Assembly: GCA_027494055.1 (NCBI GenBank)
Contig: JAOSJO010000023.1
Span: 1 to 64,000 of the forward strand
Reading direction: 5' to 3'
Source of the DNA: Anaerolineae bacterium
GTDB taxonomy: Bacteria > Chloroflexota > Anaerolineae > Aggregatilineales > JAFGMM01
Length of the DNA: 64,000 nucleotides
Part shown: piece by piece, positions 34,923 to 44,440 of the stretch
Layout of the letters: every line of letters starts with the position of its first letter
Numbering within the stretch: the stretch's first letter is position 1
Notes under the pieces: model-generated
Database searches by the model: none
The model's input: only the letters and a program-made list of their open reading frames with translations
Told to the model about the DNA's origin: nothing
Translations under genes and position numbers: made by a program

Positions 34923-37900
34923 TTACCTGTTCTTGGCCCTGTCGGGGAGCGCGCCCTCGCGGCTTGCGTCCTCTTCGTAGGGCGTGTTGCTCGCGTACTG
35001 GTCCGTCGATTCCTCGAAGGTAAGCTGGTTGGCCTCCTCCTCGACGCGGATCGGGTCGGCGTCGATGGGCAGCGCCGGCGTGTCAAAGAGGTTCGCGTCG
35101 CCGGTAATGACCGACGTGAACACAACCACGGGCGCGTCGCACCACCAGGTCGGCGCGTAGTCCGCGATGTCGTTGTCGGTCACCAGGCGCGTCTCTTCGG
35201 TGTCGCGCTGGTAGACGTAGATGTCGTCGTCACCGTCCAGGTTGGACTTGTAGGCGATAAGCGAGTCGTCGGGCGACCAGGCATGTTGCAGCGCCGCGCC
35301 TGCCGGGTCAGACACCCGCGTGACCTCAGAGCCGTCGGCGCGCATGAAGTAGATGACGCTGTTCTCACCGTCCCGGAAGGAGCGGAAGGCGATGAACTGG
35401 CCGTCGTTCGAGTACTCCGGATCGTGGTCGTCGCCCACGCCGTCGCTCAGGCGCGTGACCGCCATCGTGTTGATGTCGAGTTCGTAGATCTGCCAGAAGC
35501 CATCGCGGAAGCTCTGGAAGGCCAGCCTGACGCCATCGGGTGCCCAGTAGGGGTTGATGTCGTAGGCCGGGTCATCCGTCAACTGCGTCTCCGCGCCGGT
35601 CATCAGGTCCACCATGTAGAGGTTCCAGTTTCCGTCGCGGATCGACTCGAACGCGATGTACTGGCCGGCCGGCGACCACACCGGGTCGAAGTCAATCGCG
35701 TCCACGTTGTAGGTCACGCGGCGCTGCTCGGTCCCGTCCGTGCGGGCGATGTAGATTTCCCAGTTGCCGTCGCGGTTGCTGTGGAAGGTGATCCACTCGC
35801 GGTCAGGCGACAGGCTGGGCGCGACATCGAAGACGCGCTCGCCCACACCCTTCGTCAGGTTGACATCCGCGTCGGGCACGCGGTGGTGCTCGCCAAGGCG
35901 GAAGATCTCCCAGTCATCGGTGATGTCCGTGTGGTAGACCAGCCAGTCGGGGCAGACGCCCATCCCGGCCTCGTCCATCACCACCGGGGTCCACGTCGGG
36001 CCACAGAGCGTGGTCGTCGTCGCCTGGAGCGCCCCGCTGCTGAACGTCACCAGCGGCTCGACGGCCGGCGCGCATGTCGCCGGCATACTGACCGCCGGGA
36101 AGCCGGTCCCTTCGACGGGCGCCTCACAGCCGGTCGTCGGCAGATACTCGACCTGGAAGGTCTGGGACGCGCCGCCTTCGAGGGTGAAGCTGCCGCTCGC
36201 CAGTTCGCTGCCGTCCACGCCGTTGATCGTGTAGCTCTGCGCCTCGGTCATCGGACCGCCGGTGTTGGTGACCGTGAAGCCCGCGATGCCGTTGCCGACA
36301 CACACCGGCTCGACCTCAAGCGCGGGAAGCTCTGCCTCCGCGCACGTCTCGGTCGAGGCCGTCGCTACCAGCGCGCCCGCCGTGAGCGTGAACACGCCCG
36401 GCGCGCCTTCCGCCGTCAGCGTCACGCTCTCGTTCGCGCCAAGCTCCACCTCGCCGCTCGCGACCTCATTGCCCTCGCCGTCGGTGATCGTGTAGCCCTG
36501 CGGTCCCGCCATCGCGTTCCGCTGTTGCGCACCACGAACTCCACCGCCATGTACGTCGTGCAACCCGGTCGCGGACAGCTCAGGCTCCGCGCACGTCTCG
36601 GTCGAGGCCGTCGCCACCAGCGCGCCCGCCGTGAGCGTGAACACGCCCGGCGCGCCTTCCGCCGTCAGCGTCACGCCTCGTTCGCGCCAAGCTCCACCTC
36701 GCCGCTCGCAACCTCGTTGCCCTCGCCGTCGGTGATCGTGTAGCCCTGCGGCCCCGTCATCGGGTTCCCGCTGTTGGACCACGAACTCCACCGCTGTGTA
36801 TGTCGTGCACACCCCGGTGGCAGACAGCTCAGGCTCCGCACACGTCTCGGTCGAGGCCGTCGCCACCAGCGCGCCCGCCGTGAGCGTGAACACCCCCGGC
36901 GCGCCTTCCGCCGTCAGCGTCACGCTCTCGTTCGCGCCAAGCTCCACCTCGCCGCTCGCGACCTCGTTGCCCTCGCCGTCGGTGATCGTGTAGCCCTGCG
37001 GTCCCGCCATCGCGTTCCCGCTGTTGCGCACCACGAACTCCACCGCCGTGTACGTCGTGCACACGCCGCTTCCGCCCAACACAGGCGGCTCCGGGGTGTC
37101 CGTAGGCATTGCCGTGCTGGTCGGTGTGTTGGTCGGTGTATTCGTCGGTGTGTTCGTCGGCATACTCGTTGGCGTGTTCGTCGGTGTATTGGTTGGCGTG
37201 TTCGTTGGCGGCGGCGTCTCCGTCTCCGCGCAACTCTCGGTCGAGAGCGAGCCGCGCGCATTGCCGCTTACGAACGTAAACACGCCCGCCTCGCCCGTCA
37301 CCGCCTTGACCCAGCTCTCGTTTGCGCCAAGCTGGAGGTTGCCGGTCTCAACAACGTTGCCCTGGTTCGTGATCGTGTATTCCTGCGGGCTGGTCATCGC
37401 CGCGCCGGTGTTGGTCACCACGAACTCGACCTCGGTGGCCGTCTTGCACGCGCCGCCGACGACCAGGTTGTGCGCTTCGGTGCACGGCCCGGTGGACGCG
37501 GTCGCCGTCGTGCCGCCCGCCCTGAAGGTGAACGTGCCGGGCGCGCCTTCCGCCGGGAGCGTCACGCTCTCGCCGGCGTTGAGCCGAAACTCGCCGCTCG
37601 CCGCTGTGTTTCCGCTCCCGTCGATGATGGTGTACCGCTGCGGTTGCGTCATCGCCGCGCCGGTGTTCGTCGCGGTGAAGCTCACCGCGTTCGCGGCGGT
37701 GCAGACGCCGCTCGCCCGCAGGCTCGGCACGCCAACACAGAAGACATCCCAGTCCTGGCCGGGGCCGAGCAGGTACACCCTGCGCCCGTTCTCGTAAATC
37801 GCGATTGACAGGTCAACGTGGATCTCCTTGGTCCCGCTGCTCTGCGCCGGCCATTCGGAGATCGGCGGGTAAGAGACGGTCAGGCTCACGTCGCCGGTCT

Positions 37901-39647
37901 GGTCGATGGTGTATTCGTTGATGAGCTGGCGTCCCCCATCGACAACGAACTGCACCTGCACGCGGCCCCGCACCTGGCGGTCGCCCACGCCTGAGATCGT
38001 GAGGGTGTCCGAGCCGGGCGCGTCCACGCAGTAAGTGTAGTCGCTCGGCGTGCTGAGCGTCGGCGGCGGCAGCACCTCCACCGTCACCGAGGATGTGTCC
38101 GTCTGTCCGTTAGCGGCGGTCACGGTCAGCGTCACCGTGTACTGTCCGGGGCCAGGGAAGCTATGGGACAGGCTCGCGCCGTGGCTGGTGTAACCATCGC
38201 CAAAGTCCCAACTGCGCGAAGCGATCTCACCCGCGCTCGTGTCGGTCACGTTGATGCGCGATCCCGCCAGGGTGTGGCTGAAGCTCGCAGCGACCGGGGC
38301 AACGCACGTCTGTTCGTAGCTTCCGCCCTCCGGCACTTCGATGACGTAGGTCCTCTCTGCGCCAACGGTAACCTCGGCAGTGCTGACGGTCGCGCCGGTC
38401 GCGTCAAACACCGTCACCGTGCACGTCGAACCGGCCTCCGCTTCGACCGTCACCCGCTCGGCGACGACTGGGCAGCCGTCATCCATGACGCCGAAGCCCT
38501 GGTCGCCTTCCTCTGGACAGGCGTCCACGTCATCGGTCACGCCGTCCCCGTCGGTGTCCACCAGCGGGCAGCCATTCGGGTCCACACCGAGGCCGGCATC
38601 GCCCTCCTCTGGACAGGCGTCCACGTCATCGGTCACGCCGTCCCCGTCGGTGTCCACCAGCGGGCAGCCATACTCACCCACACCGAGGCCGGCATCGCCC
38701 TCCTCCGGGCAGGCGTCCACATCATCGGTCACGCCGTCCCCGTCGGTGTCCACCAGCGGGCAGCCATCCTCGCCCACACCGAGGCCGGCATCCCCTTCCT
38801 CCGGGCAGGCGTCGTCCACATCCGGCACGCCGTCGCCGTCCGTGTCGGCAGCCTGCAACGCGCTCAGCGCCGCTTCGGTCGCCTGCGCCTGCTCGGTGGC
38901 CGCAGCGTCAGCCATGGCCTGCTCAGTTGCGGCGGCATCGGCTACGGCTTGTTCCGTCGCAGCGGCGTCAGCAGCCGCCTGCTCGGTCGCAGCGGCGTCG
39001 GCAGCGGCTTGTTCCGTCGCAGCGGCGTCGGCAGCGGCCTGCTCCGCCTGCTGCGTGGCCCCAGCAGCCGCCTGCTCGGTCGCGGCGGCGTCGGCGGCCG
39101 CTTGCTGCGCCTGTTGTGTGGCCGCAGCGTCCGCCTGCGCCTGCTGAGTCGCGGCGGCGTCGGCGGCGGCCTGCTCCGCCTGCTGCGTGGCCTCAGCAGC
39201 CGCCTGCTCGGTTGCAGCGGCGTCGGCGGCCGCTTGCTGCGCCTGTTGTGTGGCCGCAGCGTCCGCCTGCGCCTGCTGAGTCGCGGCGGCGTCAGCGGCG
39301 GCCTGCTGAGTCTGGGCCGCAGCCGCCTGCGCTGCCTCGGTCGCCGCAGCGTCGGCTGCCGCCTGCTGCGCCTGCTGTGTGGCCGCCGCGTCCGCCTGCG
39401 CCTGTTGGGTTGCGGCAGCGTCGGCGGCGGCTTGCTGCGCCTGCTGCGTTGCGGCAGCATCGGCAGCGGCCTGGTCTGTCGCGACCTGCGCCACCTGAGT
39501 CTCAGACTGGCTCGTGGCCTCCAGATCGCCGGTGGCGGTTCCAAACAGGTCGCCGCCGGTGCCAATGATCAACAGGCCCACCACCACAACCACGAGCGCC
39601 ACCGCCGCGATGATGATGGTGCGCTGATCTAGCTGTCTCCCCTGCAT
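34923..39647 (-). CDS. Giant anchored surface protein: Ala/Gln repeats, TSP3-like, PKD, Ig-like repeats, TolB-like propeller
   Basis: This 1,574-residue protein has an N-terminal membrane anchor (residues 11-29). Residues about 42-260 repeat AAADAAATQQAQ and variants, a probable long helix. Residues about 262-393 are four TSP3-like calcium-binding repeats (DTDGDGVTDDVDACPEEGD). A PKD domain follows at about 450-527 (SWDFGDG...QYTVTLTV), and Ig-like repeats span about 680-1115, interrupted by a TNTPTNTPT linker near 810-855. A beta-propeller with repeated FxSxRDGNWEIY and WSPDG blades (PD40/TolB type) fills about 1230-1525. Within the Ig repeats several compensating indels at 36527-36775 garble two repeats (VEFVVQQREPDDGAAG). 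It probably projects from the cell and binds ligands or neighbouring cells. Confidence 0.8.
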   Translation of the reverse strand: MQGRQLDQRTIIIAAVALVVVVVGLLIIGTGGDLFGTATGDLEATSQSETQVAQVATDQAAADAAATQQAQQAAADAAATQQAQADAAATQQAQQAAADAAATEAAQAAAAQTQQAAADAAATQQAQADAAATQQAQQAAADAAATEQAAAEATQQAEQAAADAAATQQAQADAAATQQAQQAAADAAATEQAAAGATQQAEQAAADAAATEQAAADAAATEQAAADAAATEQAVADAAATEQAMADAAATEQAQATEAALSALQAADTDGDGVPDVDDACPEEGDAGLGVGEDGCPLVDTDGDGVTDDVDACPEEGDAGLGVGEYGCPLVDTDGDGVTDDVDACPEEGDAGLGVDPNGCPLVDTDGDGVTDDVDACPEEGDQGFGVMDDGCPVVAERVTVEAEAGSTCTVTVFDATGATVSTAEVTVGAERTYVIEVPEGGSYEQTCVAPVAASFSHTLAGSRINVTDTSAGEIASRSWDFGDGYTSHGASLSHSFPGPGQYTVTLTVTAANGQTDTSSVTVEVLPPPTLSTPSDYTYCVDAPGSDTLTISGVGDRQVRGRVQVQFVVDGGRQLINEYTIDQTGDVSLTVSYPPISEWPAQSSGTKEIHVDLSIAIYENGRRVYLLGPGQDWDVFCVGVPSLRASGVCTAANAVSFTATNTGAAMTQPQRYTIIDGSGNTAASGEFRLNAGESVTLPAEGAPGTFTFRAGGTTATASTGPCTEAHNLVVGGACKTATEVEFVVTNTGAAMTSPQEYTITNQGNVVETGNLQLGANESWVKAVTGEAGVFTFVSGNARGSLSTESCAETETPPPTNTPTNTPTNTPTSMPTNTPTNTPTNTPTSTAMPTDTPEPPVLGGSGVCTTYTAVEFVVRNSGNAMAGPQGYTITDGEGNEVASGEVELGANESVTLTAEGAPGVFTLTAGALVATASTETCAEPELSATGVCTTYTAVEFVVQQREPDDGAAGLHDHRRRGQRGCERRGGAWRERGVTLTAEGAPGVFTLTAGALVATASTETCAEPELSATGLHDVHGGGVRGAQQRNAMAGPQGYTITDGEGNEVASGEVELGANESVTLTAEGAPGVFTLTAGALVATASTETCAEAELPALEVEPVCVGNGIAGFTVTNTGGPMTEAQSYTINGVDGSELASGSFTLEGGASQTFQVEYLPTTGCEAPVEGTGFPAVSMPATCAPAVEPLVTFSSGALQATTTTLCGPTWTPVVMDEAGMGVCPDWLVYHTDITDDWEIFRLGEHHRVPDADVNLTKGVGERVFDVAPSLSPDREWITFHSNRDGNWEIYIARTDGTEQRRVTYNVDAIDFDPVWSPAGQYIAFESIRDGNWNLYMVDLMTGAETQLTDDPAYDINPYWAPDGVRLAFQSFRDGFWQIYELDINTMAVTRLSDGVGDDHDPEYSNDGQFIAFRSFRDGENSVIYFMRADGSEVTRVSDPAGAALQHAWSPDDSLIAYKSNLDGDDDIYVYQRDTEETRLVTDNDIADYAPTWWCDAPVVVFTSVITGDANLFDTPALPIDADPIRVEEEANQLTFEESTDQYASNTPYEEDASREGALPDRAKNR
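38870..39520 (-). repeat. Imperfect tandem repeats coding for Ala/Asp/Gln/Thr-rich helix
   Basis: The DNA here repeats units such as GCGTCGGCGGCCGCTTGCTGC with many silent and small changes. It encodes AAADAAATQQAQ-type periods in about 18 units. Reading frame is kept throughout, so repeat number can vary without frame loss, but collapse or expansion by the assembler is also possible. Confidence 0.7.
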
Positions 39648-39871
39648 CGCTTATCCCCTTTCTCGCTGAAAAGTGCTGTCTGGTCTTGCCAACGATTACA
39701 GATCATCATCCCTGGTCATCGTTCTGGTGTCATCCCCCTCAGATACCACCCCTTTCACTCGCAACAGGCCAGGGCGCTCACAACGGAGGGAACGCCCCCC
39801 CGGTCATTCACTTTGGTCGCCGGTTTGCCCCCAGGTGGGTCGGGACCGGGCTGACGCACCTGCGGCCACCC

Positions 39872-40474
39872 CTAGGCCGATTCTTCCGCCGCCGGGACGT
39901 AGCACCCCAGTATCATCCAGAAGATGTCGTTATCCTTGGGCGATTCGAGCGCCTCCCACGCTTCGGGCGCCGTGACGCCCTGGTCTGACGCGACCGTGAC
40001 GTACAGGTACATCGTTGGCTCGGTCGCATACGGGCTGAAGTCCATCCCCAGGCAGAGCGACAGGCCGGCGTCAGACGCGCCTGGCGCGCGGGCGACTACC
40101 ACCTTGCCCTCGGCGTCTTCCTCGCCCACGAGCGCGACGTAGACGCCCGTCAGCGCCTGCTCGACTGCGTTCTCGGCAGCGAGGAATTCCTGTGTCAGGT
40201 TTGGCAGCGTCGACAGGCCGGCCACCGCGTCCACCGCCTCGCCCAACGCCTCACCCCCCTCCGGGTGCGCTTCCATGAGCCACTGCGCGGCGTCGGCGAA
40301 CGGAACCAGATAGTAAGTCCGCCCTGAAGGCTGCTCCGAGGCCGGCTCCACCGGCGCAACCGACGCGCCAAACAGCGCCGTGCGCACCGGCTCACTGGCC
40401 CCGATCACGACCGCGCCCGCCAGCGCACCCACGACCAACCCAACGATCAGAAACGCGACTTCGCGCCCCCTCAT
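39872..40474 (-). CDS. Membrane-anchored protein of unknown function
   Basis: This 200-residue protein has an N-terminal helix (VAFLIVGLVVGALAGAVVIGA, residues 6-26) that serves as signal anchor, followed by a soluble domain of about 150 residues. GRTYYLVPFADAAQWLMEAHP is the best-structured stretch; there are only two cysteines (in LSLCLGM and LGCYVP). It lies in the same direction as the surface protein upstream of its start, separated by 224 bases, and shares the style of Chloroflexota envelope proteins. No family recognised. No frame break. Confidence 0.65.
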   Translation of the reverse strand: MRGREVAFLIVGLVVGALAGAVVIGASEPVRTALFGASVAPVEPASEQPSGRTYYLVPFADAAQWLMEAHPEGGEALGEAVDAVAGLSTLPNLTQEFLAAENAVEQALTGVYVALVGEEDAEGKVVVARAPGASDAGLSLCLGMDFSPYATEPTMYLYVTVASDQGVTAPEAWEALESPKDNDIFWMILGCYVPAAEESA

Positions 40475-40595
40475 AGTAGAACCTCCTTTGTCTTTTCCTT
40501 AGCCGAAAACTGTCGAAGCCCCGAACCTCCATCCATTAAGTCTCCGGCCCGGCGCAAAATGGGTCGCGACGGGGCGCAACGAGACTCGGCAGACC

Positions 40596-41237
40596 TCAAG
40601 CGTCCGCCCGCGCGCCGTCCCCGCCCTCAGACGCGAGCGCACGCGCCAGTTCTTGCTTGAGGTCCGCCTCGCGCGCCGCCACGCTGCGGACCATGTGCAG
40701 GAACGCCGCGATGAGTTCGTCGATCTCCTCGCCGGCGTCGGCTGCGCTAAACTGCCGGAACACGTCGCCGTATGCGCCCTCTGCCAGGCTTTCCACCGCC
40801 GCCATCACGTGTTCCAGATACGTCTGGGTGTAGCGGATCCGCTCCGTGAGGTTGCGCATCATCGCCAGGCCGACGGCGGGGCGCTCGGAAAGAAACGCCA
40901 GAAATGCCTCCCGGCTCAGAGCCAGCGCGCGCACTTCGCCCACCGCCGCCGCCGACGCCGAGCGCGCCTGCTGGTTGAGCAGCGCGAAGTCGCCGATCAC
41001 CTGGCCCTGCCCGTAATACCTGAACGTCAGCGCGTCGCCCTGGGAGTCGGGCAGGAAGATGCGCACGCGCCCCGAAAGGATGACGTACATCTCGTCGCCC
41101 GCCGCGCCCTTGTGGAACAGCACCGCGCCATCTTCAAACGTCCTCGGCGCCATCGCGCCGATCAACGCCTCCAGCGCCTCCAGATCGACGCCCTTGAAGA
41201 TCGCAGTTTCTTGCAGTTGTTGCGCAACTTCCTGCAT
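40596..41237 (-). CDS. Cyclic-nucleotide-binding domain protein
   Basis: This 213-residue protein has a cNMP-binding beta roll at residues about 10-125: FEDGAVLFHKGAAGDEMYVILSGRVRIFLPD, then YYGQGQVIGDFALLNQQARSASAAAVGEVRALALSREAFLAFL. The phosphate-cassette position reads IGDFALLNQQARSASA, where the usual GE...RTAT pattern is weakened, so nucleotide binding is uncertain. The C-terminal part is helical with no HTH, unlike CRP. The next upstream gene encodes a similar domain fused to a PrsW protease and ends 24 bases before this start, so the two likely act together. Confidence 0.85.
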   Translation of the reverse strand: MQEVAQQLQETAIFKGVDLEALEALIGAMAPRTFEDGAVLFHKGAAGDEMYVILSGRVRIFLPDSQGDALTFRYYGQGQVIGDFALLNQQARSASAAAVGEVRALALSREAFLAFLSERPAVGLAMMRNLTERIRYTQTYLEHVMAAVESLAEGAYGDVFRQFSAADAGEEIDELIAAFLHMVRSVAAREADLKQELARALASEGGDGARADA

Positions 41238-41260
41238 GGCGCGCGTTCACCTCCGGCGCA

Positions 41261-43047
41261 TCAGCCCGCGCCCTGGATTTCGGCGACCCGGTTGCGGATC
41301 GCCTGCTCGCGGCGTCGGAGGGAGTCGGCGGCGCGCGCGAACGCATCCTCCACGCGCGCCGGCATCGCCTCCGGTCGCCTCGTCCGGCATGGCCGCTGGC
41401 GTCACGACCGGGGCCGGCGCTTCCACACGCGCTGGCGGCGCGTAGTCGCCCTGCGCGATCTTCTTCGCCCACGCGACGCCCTTCTCCACCGCCTGGGTGG
41501 TGTACTGCGCCTTCTCGGCCAGATACTGGAGCATCGCCATGATTACGCGCGGGCGGCTGCCAATAAACATCATGAAGACCTCGCGGCGCAGCATCAGCGC
41601 CTCGACCGGGCCGTGCGCGCGCGCCGGCGCGGAACGCGGTCGCCCATCCAGCAGCGAGAACTCGCCCACAACATCGCCAACCTCGAACGCGCGCAGCAGT
41701 TGCTCCTGGCCGGCGTCGTCTTTCGTGAACACGTCGATGCGCCCCGACTCGACAAAATACATGGCGTCGCCCCGGTCGCCCTTGTCGAAGAGCAGCGCGC
41801 CATCTGGGAACCGGACCACCTCGATGGCGCGGCTCAGGTTTTCGAGGTCGGTGGGCGATACGTGCTGGAAGATCACCGCCCTGCCCAGGCGCGCCGCCAT
41901 CGCGACAAGCTGCTCCGGCGTGAAGGTCTCGGCCAGCTCGGAGACGCGCATGAACATGTCGAAAGTGTGCACCAGGGTCGGGTCGAACCGGGCGAACTCG
42001 CCCTCAAGCAGCGCCTGCATCTGCGCGTCGTCGGCGGGGAACACGTTGCGGAGGTACGAGTAGATGTACGCGCCCAACTCGCGCCGTATCCCGTCGGCCT
42101 CGGCGAGAAGCTGGCCCAGTTCGTCGAGCCAGGCCTTGCGGAGGCGGTCGCTGGCCGGGTAGTTCAGGTTGTTGCGCAGGATGCCGATGTTGGCCTGGAC
42201 GACGAGAAGCCGGCGGATGCGCGCGAGGGACGCCTCGCCAAAGGACTCGCCCAGCTCGTCGAGCACCTGCTGGATCGCCGCCCCGCCAAGCTGCTGGATC
42301 GCCTTCCGCTCCCCGGTCGAGACGCCGATGTCGAGGCTGAGCGTGTCGGCGAAGCGGGCCTTCTCGTCCCTGAGGCCCTGGCGCATCAGCAGACCGATGA
42401 CGACCATGCTCCCAATCCCAAACCCGACGCCAAACAGCAGGAGCAATTGCGCCCGGTTGCCGGCGTCGAGGCGGTACGCAATGTTGTTGTAGAGGTAGTG
42501 GGACGCGATAGCGAGGGCGACACCGGCAAACGCCCACACGGCCCGCCCGGCGCTGCGCGCGCGGCGCAACCGCCCAAGCGAGATGCCCACCAGCGCGCTC
42601 GCGCCGGCGTGCATGAGCACCGCCGTCAGCGTGCGGCTGATTGTGTCCACCAGGACGGCGTTGGGGTTCTGCGGCAGGTAGATGAAGAGGTTCTCCATCA
42701 CGCCGAAGCCGATGCCGACGGCAAAGCCATAGACCGCGCCGTCCACAATGTACCGGAAGCGCGGTTGGCGGATGAAATAGATCAGCACGAGCGCCTTGTA
42801 GACCTCTTCGACGACCGGCGCGGCGACGGTCACGACGGAGAGGTAGGCGACGCCCTGTGCCTGCAACAGGTTCTCGGTAACGTTGGCGAGGAAGAAAGCG
42901 CCCGTGCCGCCCCACGCCAGGCAGATCAGCACGGTGCTGAGCTTGCCCGTCCCGAAGAGGTCCAGCATCAGGACAATGTAGACAAAAATGCAGGGATGCC
43001 GAGGGTGATAAGGAGTGCGATCAGCTCAGCAGCGCCGATGTCCATAG
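41261..43047 (-). CDS. PrsW-type membrane protease fused to a cyclic-nucleotide-binding domain (frame-corrected)
   Basis: About 595 residues. The N-terminal half has at least six membrane helices and the PrsW motifs VVEEVYKALVLI (EExxK), FGVMENLFIY and MHAGASALVG, which form the glutamic-type intramembrane protease site that cleaves anti-sigma factors. Residues about 400-520 are a cNMP-binding domain (FPDGALLFDKGDRGDAMYFVESGRIDVF...GEFSLLDGRPRSAPA). Two frame breaks are inferred: at 42993-42995 (GGG should be four), which restores the start at 43047 with GAGGGGG upstream, and at 41352-41360, which gives the end VEDAFARAADSLRRR to a stop at 41261. Nearby sigma and anti-sigma genes make a signalling role likely. 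Confidence 0.8.
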
Positions 43048-43205
43048 CCCCCTCTCAACCGGGCGCAGCGCCGCGTCCAGGATACAGGCCGCCAGGCGTG
43101 CGGCGATGCAAAAACGCTGGCGCTCAGCGCGACGGTGCGGCCAGGATGTCTGCCATCCGTGCTTCGGTAAGCCGTCTAGTATTGTACCCCTTGTCAAAGG
43201 GAACG

Positions 43206-43636
43206 CTAGCGTTTGCCCCGCCACGCGACAAACGCGAGCGCAGCCACGATCACGACAAGGAGCAGGAGCGCCCCCAGCCCAACGGCCCCGCCGCCGTACC
43301 CTGCACCGCGCCGCTGCCGCCGTCGGGCAGCGCAAACAGCACAACCGCCAGCACGAGCACCAGCGCCGCCGCCACCGCGAGGAACTGCGCCGCGCGCCAC
43401 CGGTACCAGGGTCGCGACTGCACGCGGCGGGCAAGGGTCCATTCCAGGGTGAGGCGCTGTTCCAGCCGCGCGCGGAACGCGGGATCAGGCGGCTGGTGCG
43501 GCGCAATTACATCGTGGAGCTGCCGCGCGATCGCTTCCAGGTCGGGCTGCCCGGTGTCGCCGGCGACCTCCCGCCCTTCGAGCAGGGCGTCAGCGTGCCG
43601 GGCCAGCGCGTCGTCGAGTCGCGTGTCGTCGTTCAC
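43206..43636 (-). CDS. Anti-sigma factor-like membrane protein (frame-corrected)
   Basis: About 143 residues. The cytoplasmic N-terminal part (DDALARHADALLEGREV...DLEAIARQLHDVIAPHQPPDPAFRARLEQRL) is typical of anti-sigma proteins lacking a zinc motif. A membrane helix follows (AAQFLAVAAALVLVLAVVLFAL). After a frame break near 43285-43295, a second helix and a basic end (LGALLLLVVIVAALAFVAWRGKR) reach the stop at 43206. Its ATG overlaps the sigma-factor stop (ATGA, 43633-43636). It most likely holds the sigma factor at the membrane and may be cut by the PrsW-type protease next door. Confidence 0.75.
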
Positions 43637-44178
43637 ACTCTCGCCCCAATCTGGTCGCGGATCGCCTCAAGCGCGCGGCGGTAGAGCGACTTCGCCGCCT
43701 CGAACGACTGCTGGCGCTGTTCGGCGATCTCCTCAAAGGTCAGGCCGTCGGCGAAGCGCATCAGGATGACCTCCTGGTAGTGTTCGGGCAGGCGCTGCAA
43801 GGCCTGTTGGATCTGCACCCGCTCGTCGATGCGCTCATGCGCCTCCCCCGCGCCCTGCGGCGCCGGGTCCGCCGCCTCCAGCGGCACGGAGCGGGCCGCG
43901 CCGGTGCGCGCGCGTTTGCGGTAGAAGTCGGCGATCTGCCGGTTGACGATGGTGTACAGCCAGGTGCTGAAGCGGGAACGATGCGCAAAGCTGCCGAGCG
44001 ACCGCACCAGCGCAATGAAGACCTCCTGGGTCACATCCTCCGCGTCCTGGACCGGCACCCGGCTCTTCACGCGGTTGAACACCCTGTGCAGATAACGGTC
44101 GTAGAGCGCCAGAAACGCCTCGCGGTTCCCCTGTTGCGCCTGCCTGACCAGGTCCTCATCGGTCGGCTCGTCGACCAT
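43633..44178 (-). CDS. ECF RNA polymerase sigma factor
   Basis: This 181-residue protein has region 2 (FLALYDRYLHRVFNRVKSRV...DVTQEVFIALVRSLGSF...FSTWLYTIVNRQIADFYRKRAR) and region 4 (LQRLPEHYQEVILMRFADGLTFEEIAEQRQQSFEAAKSLYRRALEAIR). Such factors direct RNA polymerase to a stress or envelope regulon under control of a membrane anti-sigma factor. The gene overlaps the anti-sigma gene (ATGA), and the pair precedes the PrsW-type protease on the same strand, giving a complete release circuit. No frame break. Its target promoter cannot be read from this window. Confidence 0.9.
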   Translation of the reverse strand: MVDEPTDEDLVRQAQQGNREAFLALYDRYLHRVFNRVKSRVPVQDAEDVTQEVFIALVRSLGSFAHRSRFSTWLYTIVNRQIADFYRKRARTGAARSVPLEAADPAPQGAGEAHERIDERVQIQQALQRLPEHYQEVILMRFADGLTFEEIAEQRQQSFEAAKSLYRRALEAIRDQIGARV

Positions 44179-44347
44179 GAGCGCGCGCCTTTTCCCTTTT
44201 GTCGTTGCTTTGCCCCGAAACGTGTCGCGGATCGACCGGCGACCCTAACTATAGCGAAGCCGCGGAGCCGTGTCCACGAACTGAGCGGTGCGATCAGGCG
44301 GGATCGCGCCGTGGATACCTGCCGCGCGGGTGGTAGCCCCTAAAACA

Positions 44348-44376
44348 TTAACGTTGGATGAATATATCTATACAAT
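44348..44376 (+). promoter_or_regulatory. Possible promoter of the receiver-like gene
   Basis: TTAACG (44348-44353) and TACAAT (44371-44376) are 17 bp apart in an AT-rich stretch, about 65 bp before ATG 44441. The -35 matches four of six consensus bases. Confidence 0.4.
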
Positions 44377-44440
44377 CAATAGACTTTGCGCCGCGCGCAT
44401 GTTACAATGCTGAAAGAATAAAATAGTATTGTGTGTCTCA

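Noticed and set aside
38870..39520. CRISPR array
   Set aside because: Units are of unequal length with no constant spacers and remain in frame; they code for a helical repeat.
35283..39632. Long plus-strand reading frames opposite the surface-protein gene, some Ala/Ser/Thr- or Arg-rich
   Set aside because: They are mirror translations of the repeat-rich minus-strand gene, without ribosome-binding sites or known motifs.
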